NCBI GenBank assembly: GCA_016292135.1
Contig: JAEFAZ010000004.1
Coordinates: forward strand, 124,001-188,000
Length of the DNA: 64,000 nt
Direction of reading: 5' to 3'
Origin: Saccharofermentans sp.
Lineage (GTDB): Bacteria > Bacillota > Clostridia > Saccharofermentanales > Saccharofermentanaceae
Shown here one piece after another: positions 26,352 through 35,211 of the stretch. A program made the translations under genes and the position numbers. The notes beneath the pieces were generated by a model. The model was not told the origin of the DNA and did no database searches. It saw only the letters and a program-made list of their open reading frames with translations. The first letter of the stretch is position 1. Every line of letters begins with the position of its first letter.

Positions 26352-28928
26352 TTATCCTTTGTAACAGATTATCCTTTCATTGTTCATGTCATTGATCAGC
26401 CTGAAATCAAGTTCCGAGACATCGTATACATAAACGATATCCTTTACTTCCTCCATCTTGGGATCAAGTTCCAAAAGGATATTGTCGTATCCTGACAGCA
26501 TGTCCCGGTTATAGACAAGTGTCTTATCGTTTTCGAAGATCGCATTATAGAGGATGCCCGCTTCCACAAGATCCTGGAAGAAGTGGCTGCCGTAAGACAA
26601 TTCCGGATTGTATCCTGCCCTGGAGTCTGCGACCTCGCATATGGCCTCGTATTCGCTGATGTCCGAAAAGAGAGCCGGAACGCCGAGTTCGGGTGAAGAT
26701 GTGCCGATCCTTCCGGGGGTCAGAAGGAGCATCTTCCTGTTCTTTCCCCTCATGAGCCAGTTGATGCTCCCTACGGCCTGCCCTGCCTTATACTTATCCT
26801 TATAAGGCATGTTGTAATAAGCTACGGGATCGACTGCAACGATAATATCGAGTTTCTCTAACCTTGAAAGACCCATGGAAGAACCTTTGCATTCGAACAG
26901 GATCTTATCCTTATCGACATCTTCCGGTATCTCCATTTCTTCAGAATCCTTATAGACCTGAAGGGGCCTGCACTGCAGCAGGTTGATGACATGATCCCCG
27001 TTCTCGGACAGGTTGACCGTAAATTCCGTATCGACAGGATAGTCGTATTCGCTCTGGATCGCTCTTAATATCTCCCTCATCTCCTGCATGAGATCGTCCT
27101 TTTCAACGACCCCCTTGCATGAGACGAATTCAACCGTCCTTGACTGGCCTCTTTCCCGGAACATCCTCTCGGCGTCTAAATCGTGTTCGAAAAGCAGCCT
27201 TTTCATGTAGTCCGGAAGATAGGGTTTTATCATGTCCGGTGAAACCTGTTCCAGCTTCCTTGCGGCCCGGTTCATAAGTTCCAGTCTTCTCTGCGAAAAC
27301 TGGTGTTTCTCAGTACAGTTCCTTGAAGTGGTCGCCTGCGGCTTGTCCAGGCTCACGAGCCTCGGGTAAGATCCTTCCGTCCTGTCGACAGCCGAAGTTC
27401 CGAGACCCATAACAAGTCTCAGCATGCCCGCATTGGGATCAAGATCCTCCATGAAACGGTAGGGGCTGTATGAATAGCCGACTCCGGCAACACAGGGCAT
27501 GTAGTACTCATCGTAATAGGAACCCGATACTCTCTGGACGAGAAGTGCCATCTGTTCGTCCCTTTCCTGCAGGCCTCTCCTGCTCCTGTAATCCAGGGCG
27601 GACCTGCTCATGGTGCTGGCATATACCGTGCGGATAGCGTTTTCGAGTTCTTCGAGACGTTGGTCCATGTCACCGGAATTCGAACAGAAGACCGATTCGT
27701 ATTTACCTGCAAAAGCATTCCCAAATCCGTCCTCCAGAATGGAACTCGACCTTACGATGATGGGATCCTGCCCGTAGTATTCCAGGAGCTTTACAAGCTG
27801 TTCCTCCATCTCTCGTGAAAACTTGCCAGTAAGGAGCCTTCCGGCAAATTCATCTGCGACCGAAAAGTATTCTTCCGGGCTTCTCTGTCTGATACGGAGA
27901 TCCCAGAAATGGTTTTCGACTATAAAGGAATAGAAGACATCCGAGCCGATGTAGAAGGAATCGTGCGGCTCGAACTTCTTATAGATCTCAGGACACTTAT
28001 TCTCGATGATCTTCCTTGCCAGGAGCATTCCGCATGCCTTGCCTCCGATCATACCGGTACCGATCATGCGCTTTCTGACCGTAAGATAATCTTGAGGCTT
28101 AAAGTTCGCTTTGATCATCTCACGCATCCTCTCGTCCCTCGACATCATGATGTTGCACATGCGGTGACACTGTTCAGTGACATCGAGTCCGTTCTCATAC
28201 ATGCTCTCAGCCATATTGAAGAACCTGTCCCAGCTGTCCATGTTCCCGCGGTCAGGGGCTGAAGTGTTCTCGCCTAAGATCTGATAAAAACGGCTGGCCT
28301 GAACGCCGTCAAGGATAGGCTTGAAATCTCCCGTTGAAGGAACATAAAGATGGGGTAGGAACATGGTCTCGGAATAACGGTTCCAGACTTTGTCCGGACG
28401 GACATAGACATTCCCGTCGGCAGCATAGACATCTAGGAAGAGCTGGGTGGTATCCCTTATCTTTGCTATTGCCTGGAAAGAATGTTTGCCTCTGATGAGA
28501 GGAAAGAATGCGACCGTATCAAGGATAAAAAGGTAAGGACAAGTCACCTGGAAAAAATTACCCATCATGAGATCTGTCGACCAGGCTGTCTGAAGTTCCG
28601 ACAGACAGTCGAATACGTAGAAGGCATCCCTGCCCTCGCGGGTAATGTGTTCCCTTATCTTGACGGTAAAATTCTCAAACCTGTGGTTAAGCTCGACATT
28701 TATGATCTTTAATCCCTCCTGCTCTTCCAGCAGGGGTTCGTGTCCCGCGAAACGGAAATAGATCAGGTTGCGTTTATCCTTTATCGCCTGCTTCACATAT
28801 GGTCTCATGAAGAGCTTAAATTCCTCAAGGTTATCCACACGCCATACTACATTGTCACCCAGACGGATGTTGTCAAAGTGCTCATCCATCTGCGGGATCC
28901 CTGATAATACCCTGTCAAACGCCGCCAT
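26352..28928 (-). CDS. PEP/pyruvate-binding (PPDK_N) protein with RecA/KaiC-like N-terminal region
   Basis: 858 residues. Residues about 1-220 look like a degenerate KaiC/RadA-type fold (ENFTVKIREHITREGRDAFYVFDCLSEL) without a P-loop. Residues about 290-665 are the ATP-grasp nucleotide-binding domain of PPDK and PEP synthase: GGKACGM, IVRSSSILEDGFGNAFAGKYES, ALLVQRVSG and the closing NLLQCRPLQVY. The phosphohistidine and PEP/pyruvate barrel domains that normally follow are missing. Instead there is a 190-residue tail with GTSSPELGVPALFSDISEY and ELSYGSHFFQDLVEAG. It cannot be a whole dikinase; a phosphotransfer or regulatory ATP-binding role is plausible. AGGAGGT precedes the ATG. Confidence 0.7.
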   Translation of the reverse strand: MAAFDRVLSGIPQMDEHFDNIRLGDNVVWRVDNLEEFKLFMRPYVKQAIKDKRNLIYFRFAGHEPLLEEQEGLKIINVELNHRFENFTVKIREHITREGRDAFYVFDCLSELQTAWSTDLMMGNFFQVTCPYLFILDTVAFFPLIRGKHSFQAIAKIRDTTQLFLDVYAADGNVYVRPDKVWNRYSETMFLPHLYVPSTGDFKPILDGVQASRFYQILGENTSAPDRGNMDSWDRFFNMAESMYENGLDVTEQCHRMCNIMMSRDERMREMIKANFKPQDYLTVRKRMIGTGMIGGKACGMLLARKIIENKCPEIYKKFEPHDSFYIGSDVFYSFIVENHFWDLRIRQRSPEEYFSVADEFAGRLLTGKFSREMEEQLVKLLEYYGQDPIIVRSSSILEDGFGNAFAGKYESVFCSNSGDMDQRLEELENAIRTVYASTMSRSALDYRSRRGLQERDEQMALLVQRVSGSYYDEYYMPCVAGVGYSYSPYRFMEDLDPNAGMLRLVMGLGTSAVDRTEGSYPRLVSLDKPQATTSRNCTEKHQFSQRRLELMNRAARKLEQVSPDMIKPYLPDYMKRLLFEHDLDAERMFRERGQSRTVEFVSCKGVVEKDDLMQEMREILRAIQSEYDYPVDTEFTVNLSENGDHVINLLQCRPLQVYKDSEEMEIPEDVDKDKILFECKGSSMGLSRLEKLDIIVAVDPVAYYNMPYKDKYKAGQAVGSINWLMRGKNRKMLLLTPGRIGTSSPELGVPALFSDISEYEAICEVADSRAGYNPELSYGSHFFQDLVEAGILYNAIFENDKTLVYNRDMLSGYDNILLELDPKMEEVKDIVYVYDVSELDFRLINDMNNERIICYKG

Positions 28929-28950
28929 ATTGACCTCCTAACAGGTCCCG

Positions 28951-28988
28951 GACAAAAAGACAAAGGCGCCCTAATGCCGGGCGCCTTT
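28951..28988 (-). terminator. Terminator of the fchA-folD-rlmD-lipoprotein operon
   Basis: AAAGGCGCCC (28962-28971) and GGGCGCCTTT (28979-28988) form a perfect 10-bp stem; on the minus strand a T-rich stretch (TTTGTCTTTTTGT) follows. Confidence 0.88.
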
Positions 28989-29032
28989 GCCTTTCGCTTA
29001 TCATACAACAATGACCTGAGATTTTCCAGTAT

Positions 29033-30553
29033 TTACTGCTGTTTGACAGTTCTGTAAATATCCATCAGTTTCTCACCGGGGATGAACCTTGACCCGGCAT
29101 CTTTCAGCGGACGGAAACCGTCGGCTGCATCAGTCTTTTTATCAAAACAGGGACCAAATGCTTTTTTCCAGCTGCCTTTATCCGATATCCCGGCAAAGAT
29201 GTTTCCGCTGATGTCATTCCCATTGTTCTTCCCTGAATAAGCTTCGGTGAATTCGACGGCAGTCTGCCCGCCCAGGATCAGATTGGCGTTTATCCTGTTG
29301 TCTTTGCTCTTCTGCACTGCGATCTGAGTCCCGTTGTCAACGAGCGTGTTGTGCTCGAAAACACAACTCCGGGTCAGACCGAGACGGGCATCGTAGCCTC
29401 CGAAGCAAAGGCCTGCCCAGCCTTTGCAGTCCGCTATGACGTTATCGTGCACATTGATCCCGGACACATTGAAGAGGTCGTTATCAGACGGGCTGTGTTC
29501 CGTTGCGGCTTCAAGTCCGATATCGCAGTTGAATATGAAGTTTTCACAGATCTCTATATCCTGTCCGCCGTCAACATATATGCCGCCGGCGCAAAGATCG
29601 TATCCGCTGCCCTCACGGTAGGCTTTGTTCCCTTTTGTGCTTATGTTGTAGACGACATTTCCGCGGCAGATCCCATTCCTTACAAAGTCTGAGTCATAAG
29701 GATTGACACCTTTCATGCTGCCGGGATGCTTTGCAGTCCCTTCGAATCCGATCATGTCGATCCCGATATTGTTGTTGTCATGGATGATGTTGTTTTCGAT
29801 AACGAAGCCTTCCACGTTGCCGTTGATGACCAGCGATTCGCTCGATCCGCATCTGCAGTCAGACACCTCGCAACCTTTGATCGTAAGATCTCTTACCGGA
29901 TGCAGGTCATCAGCTGCATAAACGCAGATACCGTGTTCGCCGCGGACACTGCGGACGGTGCAGTTACTGATGCAGATATCTTCAAGGGAGTCTGTAGCGG
30001 CATCACGCTTACTGAGATACTCGATCCCGCGCTCCCCTCCTTTTGTCTCCAATCCTTCTATCAGGATATGGGAAACATTGAGAAGGCTTATGCACCTGCC
30101 TTTGTCAGCACTTATAACTGCCTTCTCTCCTTCCATGACACGGATGACTGTAGGAGAAGTGCCCGTACCCGAACACCCGGATCCGAGGGACACGGGACCG
30201 TATTCCCCTCCGTGAACCAGGACGACCGATCCGGGATAAGCCTCGGCCGCATGAGCAATGCTTGCAAAAGGCCTTTCTTCCGTACCGTCTCCGGTCAGGT
30301 CATCGCCGTCCGGTGCAACATGTATAAAGAGCTCTTTCTCTTCCGTCTCAGATGTCTTTGATACTGAAGTCTCTGATGTGGCCGGTGTTGTTGAAGGCAC
30401 TGATGTCTCTGTTGGGTTTTCCGTTGTCACGGACGATGTTTTTGGCAAAGAAGCCTGCTCACTGCCGCAGGCAGATATCCACAATAACATCACCAGGACA
30501 AGCTGAAAGATCAGGACCCTGCCGGATATGTTCCTTATCCTGTGCATCTTCAT
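29033..30553 (-). CDS. Lipoprotein with right-handed beta-helix domain
   Basis: 506 residues: basic N-terminus, hydrophobic segment, and a lipobox-like ISAC (Cys near residue 29), then a Thr/Ser/Pro-rich linker, and a parallel beta-helix (about 75-480). DGDDLTGDGTEERPFASIAHA is the standard start of secreted beta-helix proteins, and repeated NVIADCKGWAGL / ENNIIHDNNNIG units form the coils. Such proteins are polysaccharide lyases, epimerases or binding proteins; no catalytic set is clear. Start 30553 is chosen because 30595 would lie inside rlmD without a good ribosome site; 30547 is also possible. It is the last gene of the folate/RNA-methylase operon, an odd partner. Confidence 0.75.
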   Translation of the reverse strand: MKMHRIRNISGRVLIFQLVLVMLLWISACGSEQASLPKTSSVTTENPTETSVPSTTPATSETSVSKTSETEEKELFIHVAPDGDDLTGDGTEERPFASIAHAAEAYPGSVVLVHGGEYGPVSLGSGCSGTGTSPTVIRVMEGEKAVISADKGRCISLLNVSHILIEGLETKGGERGIEYLSKRDAATDSLEDICISNCTVRSVRGEHGICVYAADDLHPVRDLTIKGCEVSDCRCGSSESLVINGNVEGFVIENNIIHDNNNIGIDMIGFEGTAKHPGSMKGVNPYDSDFVRNGICRGNVVYNISTKGNKAYREGSGYDLCAGGIYVDGGQDIEICENFIFNCDIGLEAATEHSPSDNDLFNVSGINVHDNVIADCKGWAGLCFGGYDARLGLTRSCVFEHNTLVDNGTQIAVQKSKDNRINANLILGGQTAVEFTEAYSGKNNGNDISGNIFAGISDKGSWKKAFGPCFDKKTDAADGFRPLKDAGSRFIPGEKLMDIYRTVKQQ

Positions 30554-30558
30554 CTGTT

Positions 30559-31761
30559 TCAGCCGGGATCCTTCCTTGTAAGCAATACCGCGCATTCCAC
30601 CGACTCGGTCCAGGGGAACATGTCAACGACCGTATATTCTTTTGCATCGTATCCGAATTTTCCAAATTCCGCGAGGTCGCGCGACAGGGTCTGGGGATTG
30701 CAGGAGATATAGACGACCCTTTCGGGTGAGATATCCTTTACTGCCCTTATGAAGGTCCTGGTCGTACCCTGCCTCGGAGGATCTAACACGACGACATCGT
30801 AAGAGGTTCCGCGCGATGCCTCTTCCTTCATGAAATCTGTCGCATCCGCGCAAACGAACTTCGCATTGGAAAAACCGTTGGCGGAAGCGTTATGTCTTGC
30901 CTCCTGAACTGAACTTCTGTTGATCTCGACACCCGTGACGGACCCTGCGATCTTTGCGAAGGAAAGTGTCGTCGTGCCGATCCCGCAATATGCGTCAAGG
31001 ACCTTATCTTCGGGTCCGATATTTCCCATCCTGATCGCGGTGGAATAGAGCCTTTCGGCCTGTGCGCGGTTGATCTGGAAGAAAGTGTCGGGACCTATCC
31101 TGAACTTCATGCCGAGGAGGGTATCGGTGATATAGCCCTTGCCGTATTCGATGCGGCTTTCCCTGCCGAGGATCATGGAATCGGATCTGGTGTTTACGTT
31201 GGTAAGTATCGTCGTTATCTCAGGATGCAGCTGTCTTATCGCGCCGATGAATGCCTTCTTGGATTTAAGGAATTCGGATCCGGTTATTAGGACGACCATG
31301 ATCTGTCCCGTTCCGTCCGCAGTCCTCACCAGGATCCTGCGGAGCTGCCCGGTCCCGTTCTTTTCGTTATAGATCTTAACCTTGAACTTTTGGGCCAGAT
31401 CCCTTACATCCCTGATTATGCCGAAGGCTTCTTTATTTTCTATTATGCACTCTTCAACTCTTACGATCCTGTGGCTTCCCGGTTCGTAAGGGCCGCAGAT
31501 GATGTCACCCGAGGGGGTCATGAAAAAGCCCGAATGCACTTTGTTGCGGTAGTTGAAAGGATCTTCGCACAAGACCGTCATGTGGGCGCTGCAGTTCTTC
31601 GGCATAAGGCCCGCGACATACTCGGTCTTTTTTCTTGCCTCGTCGATATATTCCTCATCCGAATCCATGCATCCGCCGCACTTTGCTTTGTAGGGACAGG
31701 CATTTTTCGCGTGGAGGACATTGGGGGCTATGCCGCGTATGTCGATCGAAGGAGGATTCAT
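30559..31761 (-). CDS. 23S rRNA (uracil-5-)-methyltransferase, RlmD/RlmC family
   Basis: 400 residues; SAM-dependent m5U methylation of rRNA (or tRNA) with a 4Fe-4S cluster. Cluster cysteines are Cys22, Cys28, Cys31 and a fourth near 57-65. The methyltransferase part has DAYCGIGTTTLSFA, the VVLDPPRQGTTRTFI loop, and the catalytic Cys in VVYISCNPQTLSRDL. There is no N-terminal TRAM domain. Its ATG overlaps the folD stop by 4 bases. Since several paralogues exist in Clostridia, the exact uridine cannot be assigned. Confidence 0.85.
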   Translation of the reverse strand: MNPPSIDIRGIAPNVLHAKNACPYKAKCGGCMDSDEEYIDEARKKTEYVAGLMPKNCSAHMTVLCEDPFNYRNKVHSGFFMTPSGDIICGPYEPGSHRIVRVEECIIENKEAFGIIRDVRDLAQKFKVKIYNEKNGTGQLRRILVRTADGTGQIMVVLITGSEFLKSKKAFIGAIRQLHPEITTILTNVNTRSDSMILGRESRIEYGKGYITDTLLGMKFRIGPDTFFQINRAQAERLYSTAIRMGNIGPEDKVLDAYCGIGTTTLSFAKIAGSVTGVEINRSSVQEARHNASANGFSNAKFVCADATDFMKEEASRGTSYDVVVLDPPRQGTTRTFIRAVKDISPERVVYISCNPQTLSRDLAEFGKFGYDAKEYTVVDMFPWTESVECAVLLTRKDPG

Positions 31762-32597
31762 TTTTTCATTCTGACGGCGTTTTCTGTCGTGTACTTGAGG
31801 AGTATCGATGTGGTAACCGCTCCGACGCCGCCCGGTACCGGAGTTATGGCCTCTGCTATGCCGGCAATGTCTCCGTATACGGCATCTCCTACGAGATTCC
31901 CGTCATCGTCAACATTCATTCCGACATCTATGACGACCTGGCCCGGACGGACAAAGTCCGCGGTCAGTATTCCGGCGCGGCCAGCTGCTGTCACGATGAT
32001 ATCCGCATCCTTGCAGATGCTCTCGGTATTGACGGTCTTCGTATGGCATACGGTGACCGTTGCATTTCTGTTTATGAGCAGGAGCGACACGGGTTTGCCT
32101 ATGACAAGGCTCCTTCCGATGACTGCCGCTTTCTTTCCCGTGGTATCTATCCCGTAGTAATCCAGGATCTCGATGACGGCTGCAGCCGTGCAGGGAGCGT
32201 AAGCATCTTTCTTTCCTTCGAGGATGCCTGACATATGCGCGGGATTCATGAGGTCGACATCCTTGCCGGGATCGATCGTATCCTTTGCATGATCTATGGA
32301 TAATGTCTTGGGCAAAGGCCTCATAACGAGGATGGCATTTATGCCGGGATCTTCATTCAGTTCATCGAAAACCTTATCAAAATCTTCCTGGCTTACATCC
32401 TCCGGAAGCTCCTTTACGACTACCCGGGCGCCGGCGTTATCGAACCTTCTCATGATACCTCTCTCATAAGCAAGATCGTCAGACCTTTGTCCGACTCTCA
32501 ATATGGCAAGTACGGGAATTACGCCGTATTCCGCCATGAGGCCGGTACTGTCCTTATCAAGTTTTTCGGCAACGGGCTTACCCCTAAGTTCGATCAT
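31758..32597 (-). CDS. folD: FolD family methylene-THF dehydrogenase, cyclohydrolase residues replaced
   Basis: 279 residues, normal length. The NAD(P) site (AAVIGRSLVIGKPVSLLL), Asp115 in KDVDLMNP and the PGGVGAVTTSIL signature are present. Aligned without gaps to E. coli FolD over VG-to-AG (22 residues), the YxxxK motif reads YERGI here: Tyr44 is kept, but the catalytic Lys is Ile48. The Gln of VQLPLP, which positions that Lys, is Met92. In studied FolD proteins these two residues are needed for cyclohydrolase but not for dehydrogenase activity. The gene overlaps fchA (4 bases upstream) and rlmD (4 bases downstream). Inference: a dehydrogenase that relies on FchA for the second step. Confidence 0.88.
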   Translation of the reverse strand: MIELRGKPVAEKLDKDSTGLMAEYGVIPVLAILRVGQRSDDLAYERGIMRRFDNAGARVVVKELPEDVSQEDFDKVFDELNEDPGINAILVMRPLPKTLSIDHAKDTIDPGKDVDLMNPAHMSGILEGKKDAYAPCTAAAVIEILDYYGIDTTGKKAAVIGRSLVIGKPVSLLLINRNATVTVCHTKTVNTESICKDADIIVTAAGRAGILTADFVRPGQVVIDVGMNVDDDGNLVGDAVYGDIAGIAEAITPVPGGVGAVTTSILLKYTTENAVRMKK

Positions 32598-33208
32598 GCT
32601 CCGAGTTCTCCTTTTATCCTGTCATATACGGCATCACAGTCTGAGCAGATGCTTTCGACAAGTGCCTTTGCATCTTCGTTCATCTTCTCAGCCGCAGCCC
32701 TGTCTGACATAAGCTTGGTATTGATATAGATGTTCATGGCAGCGCCCTTTGCGGTGGCGGAACAAAGTGCCGCCGCGACTCCGGCATCGCTTATGGCAAG
32801 GCGCGAACCGATATCCGCAAGCCTCACGACGATGTCACGGACATCTGCTGCCGTCTCAACGATCTTATAGGGTGCGGATGCGGCATTTATCAGGGCTTCC
32901 TCAAGTATGGCTGCGCGGTCAGGATCTTCCTTCGGGATCCCGTATGCGGCTGCCAGAGGCGCGAAAGCCTTCGCATCCTCTTCGATCAGGTCTTGCATCC
33001 TGTCAGCCAGGACCTTCGTATCTTCCAGGATCTTATCGATCTCGCCCTGATATTCGGCATACTTCTTCTTGCCGGTCGTAAGATGGGCGACCATTCCTAA
33101 GAGGGCTGCCGACAGGGCGCCTGCCAAGGCCGAAGCGCCGCCGCCGCCCGGTGTGGGTTCGGCTGAATTTAATACTCCTATGAAATCCTCGATCCTTAAA
33201 TCTTTCAT
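32594..33208 (-). CDS. fchA: Methenyl-THF cyclohydrolase, FchA family
   Basis: 204 residues of the formiminotransferase-cyclodeaminase (FTCD_C) fold: a helical protein opening with the glycine-rich PTPGGGGASALAGALSAALLGMV (about 18-40). Stand-alone members act as methenyltetrahydrofolate cyclohydrolase in Clostridia, and others as cyclodeaminase. It overlaps folD by 4 bases, so the pair is made together; since this FolD lacks its cyclohydrolase lysine, the cyclohydrolase role fits well. It is first in the operon and divergent from glmS. Confidence 0.88.
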   Translation of the reverse strand: MKDLRIEDFIGVLNSAEPTPGGGGASALAGALSAALLGMVAHLTTGKKKYAEYQGEIDKILEDTKVLADRMQDLIEEDAKAFAPLAAAYGIPKEDPDRAAILEEALINAASAPYKIVETAADVRDIVVRLADIGSRLAISDAGVAAALCSATAKGAAMNIYINTKLMSDRAAAEKMNEDAKALVESICSDCDAVYDRIKGELGA

Positions 33209-33255
33209 GATGATCTTACTCCAATGTCTGTCTTTCTTTCCGATGATATTAACAC

Positions 33256-33317
33256 GACTATTTTACCCGTAAAAGGGCTCTTTTTAACATTTATTTTCAC
33301 TCTATGTTAAAATAGTC
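33256..33317. repeat. Inverted repeat spanning the fchA/glmS divergent promoters
   Basis: GACTATTTTA (33256-33265) and TAAAATAGTC (33308-33317) are perfect 10-base inverted arms 42 bases apart. Each arm carries TAAAAT reading outward: toward glmS on plus and toward fchA on minus. It may be a paired promoter or operator. Confidence 0.45.
33284..33313 (+). promoter_or_regulatory. Promoter of glmS
   Basis: TTAACA (33284-33289) and TAAAAT (33308-33313), 18 bases apart, with TG one base before the -10 (extended type). It sits 36 bases before the start, too close for a glmS ribozyme. Confidence 0.55.
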
Positions 33318-33348
33318 CTATTATTTTTCGAAAAGAGGTAACTCTGAT

Positions 33349-35208
33349 ATGTGCGGAATAGTCGGCTACTGCGGCAAGGAACAGGCCGCCCCCATCCTGC
33401 TGGAAGGATTGAGCAAGCTCGAATACAGAGGTTATGACTCCGCAGGCATCGCCGTAAGAAACGAATCTGACAACCCCGAGATCGTCAAGGCCAAGGGCCG
33501 CCTTCATATCCTCGCCGAAAAGACCAACTTCGGCAAGAGCATGAAGGGAACATGCGGTATCGGTCATACCAGATGGGCTACGCACGGAGAGCCTTCCGTA
33601 GAGAACGCCCATCCCCATGCAACTGACGATTTCAATGTTGTAGGCGTACATAACGGCATCATCGAGAACTACAGGGAGCTCAAGGACAAGCTCATCCGCA
33701 AGGGATATACATTCTATTCAGATACAGATACCGAGGTCGCGATCAAGACCATCGATTACTACTACAAGAAGTATACGCATGATCCCATCGAAGCATTGGC
33801 CAAGACCATGGTCCGTGTCAGGGGTTCCTATGCCCTGGCCGTTATCTTCCGTGACTGCCCCAACAAGGTCTATGTCGCAAGGAAGGACAGCCCTCTCGTA
33901 ATCGGCGTTACAGACGAGGCATCTTACTGTGCTTCTGACGTTCCCGCCCTGCTCGAGCATACGAGGAACATCTATTACATCAACGACCTTGAGATGGCTG
34001 AGCTTTCCGCTGACGGCACCGTCTTCTATAACCTGGACGGCGATACCGTCGCCAAGGAACCCGTCCTGATCGACTGGGATACGACGGCAGCCGAAAGAGG
34101 CGGCTACGAGCATTTCATGATCAAGGAGATCCATGAACAGCCGAAGACCGTCGCAGACACTCTTAACGCTTTCATCAAGAAATCTGAGGATGCCGGCAGC
34201 AAGTATCATATCGACCTGTCCGAATCGACTCTGACAGACGAATTCTTAAAAGATGTCAACAACATCTACCTCGTAGCATGCGGATCCACATATCACGCAG
34301 GCGTTACCGCCCAGTATGTCATCGAACAGCTGACAGGCATCCCCGTAAGATGCGAGCTCGCATCCGAGTTCAGATACAGGGATCTTCCTTTCTGCGGCAA
34401 CTCCCTCGTGATCGCAGTCAGCCAGTCAGGTGAGACCGCCGATACTCTTGCAGCCTTGAGACTCGCCAAGAACGCGGGCGTCAAGACTCTCGGCGTCGTC
34501 AACGTCGTCGGTTCTTCCATAGCAAGAGAAGCAGACTGCGTCCTTTACACTGTAGCAGGTCCCGAGATCGCAGTTGCGACTACGAAAGCATACAGTTCAC
34601 AGCTGATAGTCCTGGATATCCTCGCCATCAAGCTCGCCCTCCTCAAGGGCACGATCGACGATGAAAGAGCGACCCGCCTCATCGACGAGCTCTTCACGAT
34701 CCCCGATAAGATCAAATCCATCCTCGATGACAAGGAGCGCCTCCAGTGGTTCGCATCCAAGGTTGCAGCCCAGAAGGACGTATTCTTCATCGGCCGCGGA
34801 ATCGATTACGCCGTTTGCCTCGAAGGCAGCCTTAAGCTCAAGGAGATAACCTACATCCACAGCGAAGCATATGCTGCGGGCGAGCTCAAGCACGGTACGA
34901 TCAGCCTCATAGAAGACGGCCTCCTCGTTATCTCCGTTCTCACGCAGAGCTCGCTCTTCGAGAAGACCCTGTCCAACCTGGTCGAGGTCAAGAGCCGCGG
35001 AGCCTACACCATGGCCCTTACGACTTTCGGCAACTACAGCATAGAGGATACCGCCAACTTCGTTACTTACGTTCCGAGGATCGACGATCTCTTCGCCGCA
35101 TCTCTTGCGATAGTACCCTTACAGCTCTTAAGCTACTATGTATCGGTCGCAAGAGGTCTTGATGTCGATAAGCCCCGTAATCTCGCAAAGAGCGTTACAG
35201 TAGAGTAA
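33349..35208 (+). CDS. glmS: Glutamine--fructose-6-phosphate aminotransferase (isomerizing)
   Basis: Makes glucosamine-6-phosphate from fructose-6-phosphate and glutamine, the entry to peptidoglycan and wall-sugar precursors. 619 residues: N-terminal glutaminase (1-240) with the catalytic Cys right after Met (MCGIVGYCG), RWATHGEPS and HNGIIENY; then two SIS isomerase domains (about 295-435 and 465-610) with SQSGETADTLAALR. A GAGGTAAC site precedes the ATG. The leader is short and lacks the glmS ribozyme. The next gene begins 3 bases after the stop. Confidence 0.97.
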   Translation: MCGIVGYCGKEQAAPILLEGLSKLEYRGYDSAGIAVRNESDNPEIVKAKGRLHILAEKTNFGKSMKGTCGIGHTRWATHGEPSVENAHPHATDDFNVVGVHNGIIENYRELKDKLIRKGYTFYSDTDTEVAIKTIDYYYKKYTHDPIEALAKTMVRVRGSYALAVIFRDCPNKVYVARKDSPLVIGVTDEASYCASDVPALLEHTRNIYYINDLEMAELSADGTVFYNLDGDTVAKEPVLIDWDTTAAERGGYEHFMIKEIHEQPKTVADTLNAFIKKSEDAGSKYHIDLSESTLTDEFLKDVNNIYLVACGSTYHAGVTAQYVIEQLTGIPVRCELASEFRYRDLPFCGNSLVIAVSQSGETADTLAALRLAKNAGVKTLGVVNVVGSSIAREADCVLYTVAGPEIAVATTKAYSSQLIVLDILAIKLALLKGTIDDERATRLIDELFTIPDKIKSILDDKERLQWFASKVAAQKDVFFIGRGIDYAVCLEGSLKLKEITYIHSEAYAAGELKHGTISLIEDGLLVISVLTQSSLFEKTLSNLVEVKSRGAYTMALTTFGNYSIEDTANFVTYVPRIDDLFAASLAIVPLQLLSYYVSVARGLDVDKPRNLAKSVTVE

Positions 35209-35211
35209 GTT

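Noticed and set aside
33210..33348. glmS ribozyme
   Set aside because: The leader from the likely promoter is only about 30 bases, and none of the ribozyme core is visible.
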